Below, piece by piece: positions 54,744-64,000 of a stretch of DNA of 64,000 nt. Every line of letters starts with the position of its first letter. Positions within the stretch are counted from its first letter, which is position 1. The translations under genes and the position numbers were made by a program. The DNA is taken from the NCBI GenBank assembly GCA_928212115.1, contig CAKMRJ010003334.1:20139290-20203289 (forward strand). The letters run 5' to 3'. The notes under the pieces are model-generated. The model was not told the origin of the DNA and did not search any database. It saw only the letters and a list, made by a program, of their open reading frames with translations. The stretch comes from Lactuca virosa (Eukaryota; Streptophyta; Magnoliopsida; Asterales; Asteraceae).

Positions 54744-56636
54744 TGTAACACTTGAATCCTGGTAAGTTTCTAGTTTTCCATTATTGTTGTTTATATTGCA
54801 TTTTTGGTCCTTGAGTTGTATGCGAGGCGTACCACATGGTACGCTTAGCGTACAAGCTGTAAAGCGAGTACGCGGGGCATACCACATGGTACGCTTAGCG
54901 TACTCATGCGAGGCGGGATCGGGACTCCGGGCACGTACGTTGGGCGTACATCCTTGTACGCGGGGCGTACATGAGAGATGTTGAAACCCTAATTTAGGGT
55001 GTTGTACCCTATATAAACATCCTTATTCATTAGGGATGGCCTCCTTACCAGCCTCTAAAGCCTCAAAACTCTAGAAACGAGTCTTAGTCTCCATTGTTGA
55101 TTGTTTGAGCCCTTGAAGAGATTTTAATGTTCATTTTGTGCATTTTGAAGGAGTTGGAGAAGCTTTAAGTTGCTTTACATGGAGAGAAGGTCTTGGATAC
55201 AGAACCACCACCCTTTCTTGGTAAGCTTTTGAGGTATCAAGTTCTCATCTTGACTTGTACATGTTTAGATCTCTTCATTTTGTGCTTTGTTATGCTTTTG
55301 GTCCCTTTTGGGTTGATAAGAGAGTGAAATCGTTTTAAGGGCTTGATATTCCAGATCTGAGTTTGTATTATACTCTTTGAGCGTAAAGTTGCAATCTTTA
55401 TGAGTTATTTGGTCACATGCGTGCATTAATTCACTTATTAAGTTCCCTTTAAGCTTAAGAGCTTCATTTAGACATGCATGAATGTAAAGTTGGCAACTTT
55501 ACATGGTTTCCAGCTCAGGGAAGTCAGATCTATGTTTTGGGGCTAGGTCTTAAAGGATTAAGGACTGAAATGGAGTTTTGGCTGAATGTGTGAGTACGTT
55601 GGGCATATAAGCAGGTACGCTTAACGTACAAGCCCTCAAGCGAGTACTTTGCGCGTACGTGCTGAGTACGCCCCGCGTACTCAGTCAGGTAGCTTTCCAA
55701 TTTTTGGGCTTTGAGTTTGGGCCATGTTTTGGGCTTAGATGATTGGGGTTTAGTTGGACCATTTGAATTTGGGAGTATTTGGCCAGGAACATTATTGGGC
55801 CTTGGGTTAAGGCCCATGAGAAGGGACTGGGCCTAATTGGAAGTTAGGCCATAATTGGGCCTTGGTGGATTATTTGACTTTTGGGCCTTTTAGATTGTGA
55901 GATTGGCCCTTAGTCTTGGACCAATTTAGGTTAAGGTAAAATGGTCTTTTTACCCCAAGTATGGATTTATGGTTATGGATTGGAACCCAAATGTTAATTG
56001 GATTTTATTTGATATTGATAGCTCGGGGATTTGTCGGATCAACAGTCAGGGATTATCCGTTTGATTCAACATTTCGAGGTGAGTTTTCTCACCATGTTTA
56101 GTGGGTCAAAGGCACCAATGTCGACCCATGATCTGTTCTGTTAGGTTACTCATTGTCTGTGTGACACTAGTATGTGTGTGTGCTTGTGTGTTATTGGGCG
56201 AGGCCCGATGATTATCTTGTATGCTATTATCTGTTATTCGATATGACTATATGTGGGCGGGGCCCGTTATGCGAGTTAGGGAGGGGACCGTTCTACTCAT
56301 TGGGCAGGGCCCGTTATGCGAGTTAGGGTGGGGCTCGTTATACTCTTTGGGTGGGGCCTGTTATGTGTTTATGTTTGGTATGCGGTATCTTGGGGAACTC
56401 ACTAAGCTTTGTGCTTACGGTTTTCAGTTTATGTTTCAGGTACTTCCGGTTCCAGGGGGAAGGGCTCGGGATTACTACATCGCACACACCACATGGTTTC
56501 CACTTTAGAGATATTACTCTGATTAATATAATGTTTGATACACTTATTTACATGTGGGTTGTACGGATAATGTTTTGCAATACTGTTTTATTAACTTAAA
56601 AATGAAATTTTTGGGTCATATTTTTGGGACGTTACA
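54744..56636 (+). repeat. Ty3 3' LTR, 1.9 kb
   Basis: TGTAACACTTG to GGGACGTTACA. GTACGC/GCGTAC dyads lie at 54819-54972, just upstream of the TATA box TATATAAA (55010-55017). A second dyad group is at 55592-55685 and a third repeat set (GGGCGGGGCCCGTTATG) at 56196-56360. The solo LTR at 60867 has the same layout. Confidence 0.92.
54819..55017 (+). promoter_or_regulatory. LTR promoter with GTACGC dyads and TATA box
   Basis: About six copies of the dyad TACGC-N3/4-GCGTA (e.g. GTACGCTTAGCGTAC, GTACGCGGGGCGTAC), then AACCCTAATTTAGGGT and CCCTATATAAAC. The arrangement suggests binding sites upstream of a start site; function is inferred. Confidence 0.6.
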
Positions 56637-56637
56637 T

Positions 56638-57545
56638 TGTAACTCCCATAACGTCGGGCTAGACAGTTAAGATATAATAAGCAATAAAACAACATTTTGA
56701 TAAAAGATTATTTAGGATTAATAATATTAACTAAAGGTATAGTATATGCGACAAATGATTCCATACATAAAAAGAACTCTGAAATCCGACTTTGTATGTA
56801 AAAGTTATACTTCTTCGAAGTTTTACGATTAAACCGACACGGCTATACGCGTCGTAAAAAGTGAATTTTAGATAGATTTCTTATTAACCTAAGTGATCTA
56901 AACAAAGTCGTTGTAATCGTAAAACCGAAAGTGTGCATATAGAGAACATCTAAAGCTGACTTCATGTGAGGAAGTTATGATTTTTCAAAGTATCAATGCA
57001 ACAGTACGAACACAAAAATCGAAAGTTAAAACTACTGATTGTTATCCGAAACAATCTAAATGAGAGTTGATGATTTTGTGATAAGGAGTTTGTTGATATA
57101 AAGACAGTCGAAAATGGAGTCTGTATGAAGAAGTTATTAATTTCACACGGTCCTTTTTAGTGTAATCTTCGTAGACTGTTCAACTAAAGATTGGTCAAGG
57201 AATTAGCTGACAGGGTCTAAAGGAAAGTAGTAGTACTCGGAAATGCCTACGCGTGATTATAAAGAACATCGAAAACGGAGCTCATATGAGTGATATATGA
57301 ATTTTTAAAGATGCAACGCATACCTACCCCCTTCTGCCACGTAGCTCCACCCATTGATCTACACGTGTCCGTTGTCTAGGGGAGGAGTACCGACCATGAC
57401 AAGGCGCGACACACACTTTGTCCTTGCACCACGTGTAGAGCCGAATTCCGCCCTATAAGTTGAATTGCTGCCCTTTCACATCTCCCACACCTTTAAAGAC
57501 TTTCTCTTTCGAATTTTCACTTCCAATCATTTAAACTAAACGTTC
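56638..57545 (+). repeat. Diverged Ty3 LTR remnant
   Basis: Starts TGTAACTCCCATAACG one base after the preceding LTR. It shares with the 3604 LTR the recurring pattern of 'gaagttatg', 'aaaacggagct' and 'cctacgcgtg' phrases and a similar leader-like end. No PBS follows. Confidence 0.55.
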
Positions 57546-57916
57546 GTCACCTTAATAATAATAATATTTTTGAATTTTTCTATAAAGTCATTGAAGTAGT
57601 ATTACGAAGAACTTAATCATTTGCTTTTTTGAATTTGGATAAAAAATCTGTTATATTTTATAAAAACTTATATTTCTTAAAATTAAAATATGAAAATTTC
57701 AAAAACTTATATTTGAAAAATTCTTTTTGTAAAATCACTAGTATATGGAGTAGAAGGTATCTTTTTAAATTTTTATGAATTTTAGCAAAAACAACATTTA
57801 TGGGTTTTTTTTTATAAAATTAAAAATTAGAAAAACATTTTTTTTTCAAATTTAGATGATTGAACTCATTTTGTAAAGAATTTAATTTTAAGAACTTTGA
57901 GTCATCACGGCATCTT

Positions 57917-57920
<4 letters not shown>
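57546..57920. other. AT-rich, unassigned
   Basis: Poly-T and poly-A rich sequence. No coding and no clear repeat family. Confidence 0.5.
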
Positions 57921-57972
<52 letters not shown>

Positions 57973-57975
<3 letters not shown>

Positions 57976-58330
57976 AAAAGTTCAATAGAGAACCATAATT
58001 ATAGGTTCTCCAAGGAACCAAATTTTTTTTTTCAAGTTCTAGAAGTTATTCTTTATCGAATAAAAAAACTAAAAATATCTAAATTCATAACTTAACATTG
58101 TGAATATTAAATATATTTTTCGGATTCACCGTGTGAATTTAGATTCACATTGTGAATTTTTAAAGATTCACATTGTGAATTTGACGATTTTTTTTTGATA
58201 TCATTGGATAAAGGATAAAAGCTATGAATTTCTGTATTTTAGTTTTTTTTATAAAAAAATAGGTTTTAAAAGTTGAACAAAAGATTGGTTCATTGGTTAA
58301 TTATGGTTCTGTATAGAATCTGACCCTACA
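57973..58330 (+). repeat. (TA)n-bounded repeat, forward copy
   Basis: Lies between (TA)n tracts 57921-57973 and 58335-58391. It starts TTGAAAAGTTCAATAGAGAA and contains three TTCACATTGTGAA-like dyads. The copy at 59997-60337 is in inverse orientation. No coding capacity; the class is not determined. Confidence 0.7.
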
Positions 58331-58331
58331 C

Positions 58332-58409
<78 letters not shown>

Positions 58410-58810
58410 TTAGGTTCAAGTATTCTAACTAATTATTGTACATCTATCGTATGCTATGAGAATGATAAAGAAAATATGTTGTTTGATAATATAAATACGT
58501 TCAATCTTACATAACTATTGTCATTAACACACATTCTCACTAATTAAATCGTCTATAAGGTAATTATACATTTATTATTATTATTCTCATTTCTGTCAGA
58601 ATGTTTTATTGGGTCGTATTCTGTCAGAATGAAAATGAGTGAAAATTGATGTATGAGAACAAAAAAAAAAAATTAACGAGAATGCATGAAATTGACGATA
58701 TTCTTGTAAGGTTGAACATATTCGCATTGCTAAACAACTTATTATCTTAATAATTCTCATAACATACGATAGATATACAAACAATAATTAGTTTGAATAG
58801 AATAACCTAA
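58410..58810. mobile_element. Foldback element between (TA)n tracts
   Basis: Inverted arms of about 140 bp. TTAGGTTCAAGTATTCTAAC and downstream ATCTATCGTATG on the left pair with TTAGGTTATTCTATTCAAAC and ATCTATCGTATG on the right (read from the complement). (TA)n tracts lie at 58335-58391 (then a short GA run) and 58812-58861. It resembles the Micron type of non-autonomous element described in rice, which sits in TA microsatellites; the match to that type is inference. Confidence 0.7.
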
Positions 58811-58811
<1 letters not shown>

Positions 58812-58871
<60 letters not shown>

Positions 58872-58952
58872 TAAAGAAGTACCATCATAAGACAAATACC
58901 TAGAAATTTTATTCTCAAAATACCATTATAAAATAAAGGTATTTTGTCGATG

Positions 58953-59005
<53 letters not shown>
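58812..59005. repeat. Two (TA)n microsatellites
   Basis: Pure TA tracts at 58812-58861 and 58959-59005 flank about 95 bp of unassigned sequence. Confidence 0.95.
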
Positions 59006-59009
<4 letters not shown>

Positions 59010-59148
59010 GGTATAATTTTAAATTAATAATGTTCTTTAAATGAAAAATAATTTGTTATTCCATTTTGACACTAAGCCATGATTTAGCTTATACATAGGA
59101 AATTCATAGATAGTATGCTATGTATCAAACTAAATATTTATAATTTCC

Positions 59149-59290
59149 GCTAAGGTGGGACTAGCCCACTTGGTAGTGGTGAAAGCCTCTTAGACAAGAG
59201 GTCTTGGGTTCAAACCCAGACACACGAATTAACTAACTTGATGAATTTAACATCTAACAACTAATCAGGCCGTTCAAAAACAAAAAAAAA
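59149..59290 (+). mobile_element. Complete tRNA-derived SINE
   Basis: A 142-bp element flanked by a 17-bp direct repeat, AAATATTTATAATTTCC (59132-59148 and 59291-59307). It carries pol III promoter boxes, A-like TAGCCCACTTGGT (59162-59174) and B GGTTCAAACCC (59207-59217), spaced 32 bp as in tRNA genes, and ends in an A-rich tail. It is not a functional tRNA: the head does not fold into a complete cloverleaf and there is no CCA-ready acceptor stem. It moves only with LINE-encoded enzymes. Confidence 0.93.
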
Positions 59291-59307
59291 AAATATTTAT
59301 AATTTCC

Positions 59308-59915
59308 ATCCAAATCCTTATTTATCGAAATATTATTTTCTGCACACATATATCGTGCATATAGGAATTTGGATTAGTTTTACTTTTTATATTCTTTCTA
59401 ACCAACATATATCGTATATTTAAAAATTTAGTGAACGTTATATATCCTCATGATTATTGTTGAAATAACTAAACCATTGTTAATTATTTCAATGCTTAGT
59501 ATTTGGAAACGTTTACTAGTTATTTACTAACGACAAAGCATGATTCTGTTCGAAATGGTTTTATGATTATAAAATAGCTTGTACATTGTTTTTTTTTTTT
59601 GGTTTTTGTTTATCGTTTCCCCACTCATAAGTTAAAAAACGTGCGTTTTTTTGTTTCATTATCTTGACGTATACTTTATTAAAGTTAAAAAGAAAATGTT
59701 GTAACAGTATTATAACCAAAAGATCAAAACCATAAACATTATTTTATACCTACTTTACTTATATTTTAATTTTTATAATAACCTACTATTCTTTAAAATA
59801 TAAAATTATGATAATATAAAACAACAATTTAAATACATAATTAAATATCAATAATGTTTAGATAAACACTTTTTCCTTTTTCTATTTTTACTTGTTACTT
59901 CAAGAAAAAGTTCAT
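59308..59915. other. AT-rich, unassigned
   Basis: No coding frame or repeat boundary recognised. Confidence 0.5.
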
Positions 59916-59927
59916 ATATATATATAG

Positions 59928-59959
<32 letters not shown>

Positions 59960-59996
59960 GATAGATATATATATAGATATATATATATATATATAA
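59916..59996. repeat. (TA)n with TAGA interruptions
   Basis: TA-rich microsatellite with scattered TAGATAGATA interruptions. Confidence 0.9.
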
Positions 59997-60337
59997 AATC
60001 TTTTTTTAACTTTTAGTGTTTATGTTTTATCAATAAAAAAACTAAAAATACAAAAATTAGTAACTTTTTATCTCTTTTCCAATAATATTAAATTCGATAA
60101 AAATATTTACTTTTTTTTTTTCTCGTCAAATTCACATTGTGAACCTGTGTAGAGTCACAATGTGAATCTGAATTCACCCAGTGAATCCGAAAAATATATA
60201 ATTTATTTTTAGTATTCACAATGTGAAGTTATAAATTTAGATATTTTAGTTTTTTTCGATAAAGAAAAAACTTTAAAACTTGAAAAAATCTTTGGTTCTT
60301 TGGAGAACAATTTATAATGGTTTTCTATTGAACTTTT
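59997..60337 (-). repeat. (TA)n-bounded repeat, inverted copy
   Basis: Reverse complement of the 57973-58330 repeat, with TTCACATTGTGAA and TTCACAATGTGAA dyads and the end TTCTATTGAACTTTTT. Another TA/CT-rich tract (60345-60440) follows. Confidence 0.7.
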
Positions 60338-60344
60338 TTCTTTT

Positions 60345-60347
60345 TTT

Positions 60348-60384
<37 letters not shown>

Positions 60385-60440
60385 GATCTATATCTATCCT
60401 CTATATATATATATATCTAGAGATATCTATATACAGATAG
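60345..60440. repeat. (CT)n / (TA)n / GA tract
   Basis: CTCTCTCTCT passes into TATATATA and then into a GATAGACAGAGAGAG segment. Confidence 0.9.
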
Positions 60441-60866
60441 ACAGAGAGAGCGCGAGAAAGGTAGGTTCATATGTTCTCTATATCTATTGTGTGAATGTAG
60501 AAACCAATCACCATGTAAGAAAAAAAGCAAAATCATTAATAATAAATATAAGGGTATAATAGTAATATATACTATAATTAATTATGGTAAAAATATAAAA
60601 TCACTTATTATCCCCTTAAATTAGGTTATCAGTTTCACACCATATATCCATAACCATATTCCCCTCCTTTTTTTGTTTTCCATCCACAAGCATTATCCAC
60701 ATCAAAGAATCTGTCGATCCTCCACCAGCCACCACTCGAAGTTCACTGCCAATCTCTATCGTCTCCAATAGTCTTCTTTTACAACTGTTTCTCCACAAAA
60801 TCACTTCCTTATTCTCTTCTCAAATGGATCTGTTACCACCAATCCATCTCCGACTTCGACCGTCGT
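60441..60866. other. Unassigned flank of solo LTR
   Basis: The part after 60640 is C-rich and could be a plant gene leader; an ATG at 60823 is interrupted by the LTR insertion. No product can be named. Confidence 0.35.
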
Positions 60867-63067
60867 TGTAACATCCCAATATACGAAGGTAAAAATTTCA
60901 TTTTAAACAACCAAAACACCCATTATTATTTATTCAAACTCTTAAAGGTATTTTATAAGAAAAGCAGTTATCAGAGTACAATCCTAAAATCTCAATGTTG
61001 TGGAAAATATAGGTGTATGCTCTGCGATCAAGTCGGGTTCTTCCCTTTCGAACTAGAAGTCCCTGAAACCATAAACAACAACTATAATCACAAAGTTTAG
61101 TGAGTTCCCCAAATACCACCTACCAAACATAACACACGAGTCACACATATGATATATATCCAACATTCAATATGAGGTGCTATGTGCCAACCATAATCTG
61201 CCATTATGCCACGAGCCGTATCATGGTCTTCCTTGCCAGGCCGGGGCCAAAACCTTGGGCCTTATAGACAAGTTCCAGGAGCCACCTCCTGGTCTTCCAT
61301 GCAAGCATCACAAAGACAACTAGCATACAATTTACCACTACTTATCTACTTAACTGCTAGAGTCCAGACTCTGGTCTTGCATACAAATTTGCTAGGAGCC
61401 ACCTCCTGGTCTTTCATACAAATGCCAAGGGCCACCCCCTGATCTTCCTATAAAACATAAACCAAATGGGCCGACATTGGTGCCTTCGACCCATAGTACA
61501 GTGATGAGACTCACCTCAAACCAAGATAACCGAATACTCGAGCTGCTGCTACCGAAATCCGCGCACTAACAACATCAAATAATATTTCATCAAAATTGGT
61601 TCTCGAACCAACCAGAATTCTTGTCCAATAACCAACCTTCAGGGTAAAAGTCCATTTTACCCTTTTCCTTACTTGCTAAAAATCCAAAGACCAATCCACA
61701 AGCACCACAAGCCCAAACCCTGAAATGACACCACAAGGCCTAATAAGGCCCAAATATCCAAATTGGGCCCAATCCCATCATGGGCCTAACCCAAGAAGGC
61801 CCAATATACTAAAAGGCTCAAAATAACCAATGGTCAACCCTGGTCAAACTTCTGGTCAACGATCCATGGACAACAAGTCAACAAAAAAGAAAAGTCAAAC
61901 AGGCCGAGTACGCCCCACGTACTCAGTAGGTATGCCCAGCGTACACCCTTTGGGGCCAGTACGCGCAGCGTACCAGATGGGTACGTCCATCGTACTCCCT
62001 GAACCCCATTCTTCTCCATTAAGCACTTAACCACTTAATTCCTTGCTCCAAATTCTCAGATCTGATTCCTATGAATGACTTAACACGTAAAGTTGGCAAC
62101 TTTACTTGCATGCATGGCTTAATGGGGCTCTAGAGCTCAAAAGATCTTAATGAAAGGTCTTAACACATGCATGAGTCCAAATAAACCATAAAGATCACAT
62201 TTTTATGCCTTTAGGACACCTCAAACGTCCAGATCTACAAATTAAGCTTCTGAAACAACCTTAACTCACAAGAACCAACCAAAAGAGGCTAAAATGACCA
62301 TAAACAAGCCCAAAAGAAGATCTATACAATGAGCAGACAAGATAGGGACTTTATACCTCCAAAACTCACAAAATAAAGATGCTAACACTCGATCTCTAAG
62401 CTCCTCTCCGAGAAATGAGTCTTCAACTTTCTTCTTCTCTTACACAAACCACCATAAACACTCTTCCAAGCTCCAAAACTCACTCAAGGCACTCTAGGGT
62501 TTCAATGTATGCTAAAGGGGTTGGAGGCTGACTTAAAAGACCCAAATGAAGGTTATAATGATGCTTATATAAGGGTAAAACCCCAAAATTAGGGTTTGGT
62601 GCTGAAGGGAGTACGCCCCGCATACCCCTTAGTACGCTCGGCGTACTCATGGACCACCCGCAGGCAACTTACTCGGTACGCCCCGCGTACATATCTAGTA
62701 CGCCCCACATACTAGATGGCCCTCCAAAACCCTAAAACTTCATTCGGCCCTAACTCCTTCGTTCTAAGTCCGTTTCCGACGAACTTTATATCTACAGAAA
62801 GGTGACGAGAAGCCCAACACTTTTAACAACTCACCTTAGCCTTAAAATTCCCGAACCAAAAACCCAAAATTCATAAAGGACTGAGTTATCAAATTACGAT
62901 TATACCCTTGGGCTCCGAAACACCATCGAACTCTTGAATCATCTAATCTATAATACCCACATCCAAAAAGGGCCAAATTCTTTCTTTCCCAAGGCCCTAA
63001 GCCTTATTATAACTAATGATTGGGCCACGACCCCGAATAATGAAGCAATTCGAAACCGAGTGTTACA
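60867..63067 (-). repeat. Solo Ty3 LTR, 2.2 kb
   Basis: On the element strand it runs from TGTAACACTCGG to TTGGGATGTTACA. Flanks GTCGT (60862-60866) and GTCTT (63068-63072) are a 4/5 match, consistent with a target duplication with one change. It has the layout of the LTR at 54744: GTACGC/GCGTAC dyads (62612-62720) upstream of CTTATATAAG (about 62570-62578), a second dyad group (61901-62002), and a third repeat set (61196-61446), here with CCAGGAG-CCAC-CTCCTGG instead of GGGCGGGGCCC. No internal region is present, as expected after LTR-LTR recombination. Confidence 0.92.
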
Positions 63068-64000
63068 GTCTTCACCATCATCCCCATCTTCAACATTGCC
63101 TCTGTCAATGAAGAATACATAGAGAACATGAAGGACTGATAACGAAAATTGACTCCTAAAGAAATCTACATATCCTCTCTAAAGATCACTTTCTTCAATT
63201 TCAATTCCAATTTTGTTTTACAACTCTTTCGTTCATAGTTTAGAACCTGACGCTGCTGTTACTCCTCAATTCTCCGAAGTAACTTAATTTGGAGGTGTGA
63301 AGTCATTGGATCATCGAATTGGTGATGACGATTCTCCCATTAATTGAGATCAAGATTCGCTTCTCCCGTTCTCTTTCGATTTGCTTTCTTTCTAAATTCA
63401 TTGACATGTGTTTTTTTCAAATTGTTGAATGGTTATAAACTTTGATTAAACAAACACATATATGAAACTGGGGAACCACTTCCCTATTTCGAGAATATCA
63501 AATTATATTTCTAATTCTATTTCATTCTCTTGGATTACTGGTGATTTCAACAATAATTTGTTAACCTAGGTTAGGTGATAACAAGGATCGAAACATATGA
63601 TAAATCCATGAAAGTGAGGGATGGGGGGGGGGCATTCGCTGTGTTATCATCCCTCCATCGAAAGGATATCAAAACATTTCTCGGGAGCCCATGCCACCAG
63701 ATGTAAGCTTCCCAAAACTATCAAATCACAATCATTTATATACAAGACACCTTCACAAATCCTTCAAAATTAACGAGTCTATTTATAATTTAGTTTGAAA
63801 GTTGTATATCCGTGTATATTCTTGCTAAGTTTAGGGAGCATTTTGTTGCATTCTTACCACACACTAACAGAAGACATGTCTCGTGTACTAATTTCTTGCA
63901 TTTTGAAACAATGAAAAGTGTTAATGTGTATGGTTGTGGATTCCATGTCATGTTTTCGTTTGTATAATGCATTCTGCAGACAAGGTATTTGATATTTATC
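63068..64000. other. Unassigned right end
   Basis: Moderately AT-rich. A G-run at about 63623-63633. No coding frame, RNA gene or repeat boundary recognised. Confidence 0.4.

Noticed and set aside
59149..59220. tRNA gene
   Set aside because: It has box A/B-like words but no full cloverleaf. An A-rich tail and 17-bp flanking duplications show it is the head of a SINE.
57973..60337. Helitron
   Set aside because: No convincing TC start and CTRR end with a terminal hairpin could be fixed; (TA)n bounds the units instead.
63623..63633. G-run as a third member of the LTR poly-G site
   Set aside because: Flanks differ from those at 4926 and 42580, and no LTR is present here.

Overview
This is plant nuclear DNA that consists almost entirely of transposable elements. 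I see no intact host gene. The retrotransposons (Ty3 chromoviruses and Ty1/copia elements primed by initiator tRNA-Met), a CACTA transposon, a TRIM, a SINE and long (TA)n tracts fit a repeat-rich dicot. The dyad ACTCGGCGAGT in the copia leaders, and the general style of the LTRs, recall Lactuca or another Asteraceae from memory; that assignment is inference and was not checked.

Layout. 1-2612: decayed Ty3 pol end (+) and its 3' LTR. 2613-3603: old LTR-like debris. 3604 to about 19065: a Ty3 element (+) with a 5' LTR, PBS, capsid-deleted gag, ruined pol and a truncated 3' LTR. A young copia element (-, 9187-16227, target duplication GAGTC) and a 388-bp TRIM (16529-16916, target duplication CTCTC) are nested in it. 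19019-19478: unassigned. From 19479: the 3' half of a second copia element, called X here. X is interrupted by a gag-only copia element (target duplication CTATT) and by a CACTA transposon (target duplication TTC); it resumes at 51305 and ends with its 3' LTR at 52355-53151. The CACTA transposon runs from the 5' terminal repeat preserved in the 21532-22579 copy to 51301. It contains a Ty3 element (-, 33425-43864), a solo copia LTR (45074-45818), simple-sequence tracts, decayed spliced gene fragments (47042-48330) and a candidate small secreted-peptide ORF (49817-50043). 53152-56636: another Ty3 pol end (+) with a 1.9-kb LTR, abutting an older LTR remnant. 57546-60866: very AT-rich DNA with (TA)n-bounded foldback and inverted repeats and a complete SINE (59149-59290). 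60867-63067: a solo Ty3 LTR. 63068-64000: unassigned.

How the parts relate. By-eye LTR divergence orders the events: the outer Ty3 element differs by about 1.3% between its LTRs and the copia element nested in it by about 0.8%. The most unusual signals are: (1) a hairpin repeated five times in the copia elements with a near-invariant loop (TACGACATCCCTCTTC) on changing stems; (2) family-specific CpG-containing dyads placed just upstream of the TATA box and again downstream in several unrelated LTR families; (3) a roughly 140-bp module shared by the LTRs and leaders of two Ty3 families; (4) a duplicated junction best explained by joining a solo-LTR allele to a full-length allele of the same copia insertion; and (5) an extra coiled-coil ORF upstream of gag.

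Limits: boundaries were read by eye. Percent differences are hand counts. No database or folding program was used.
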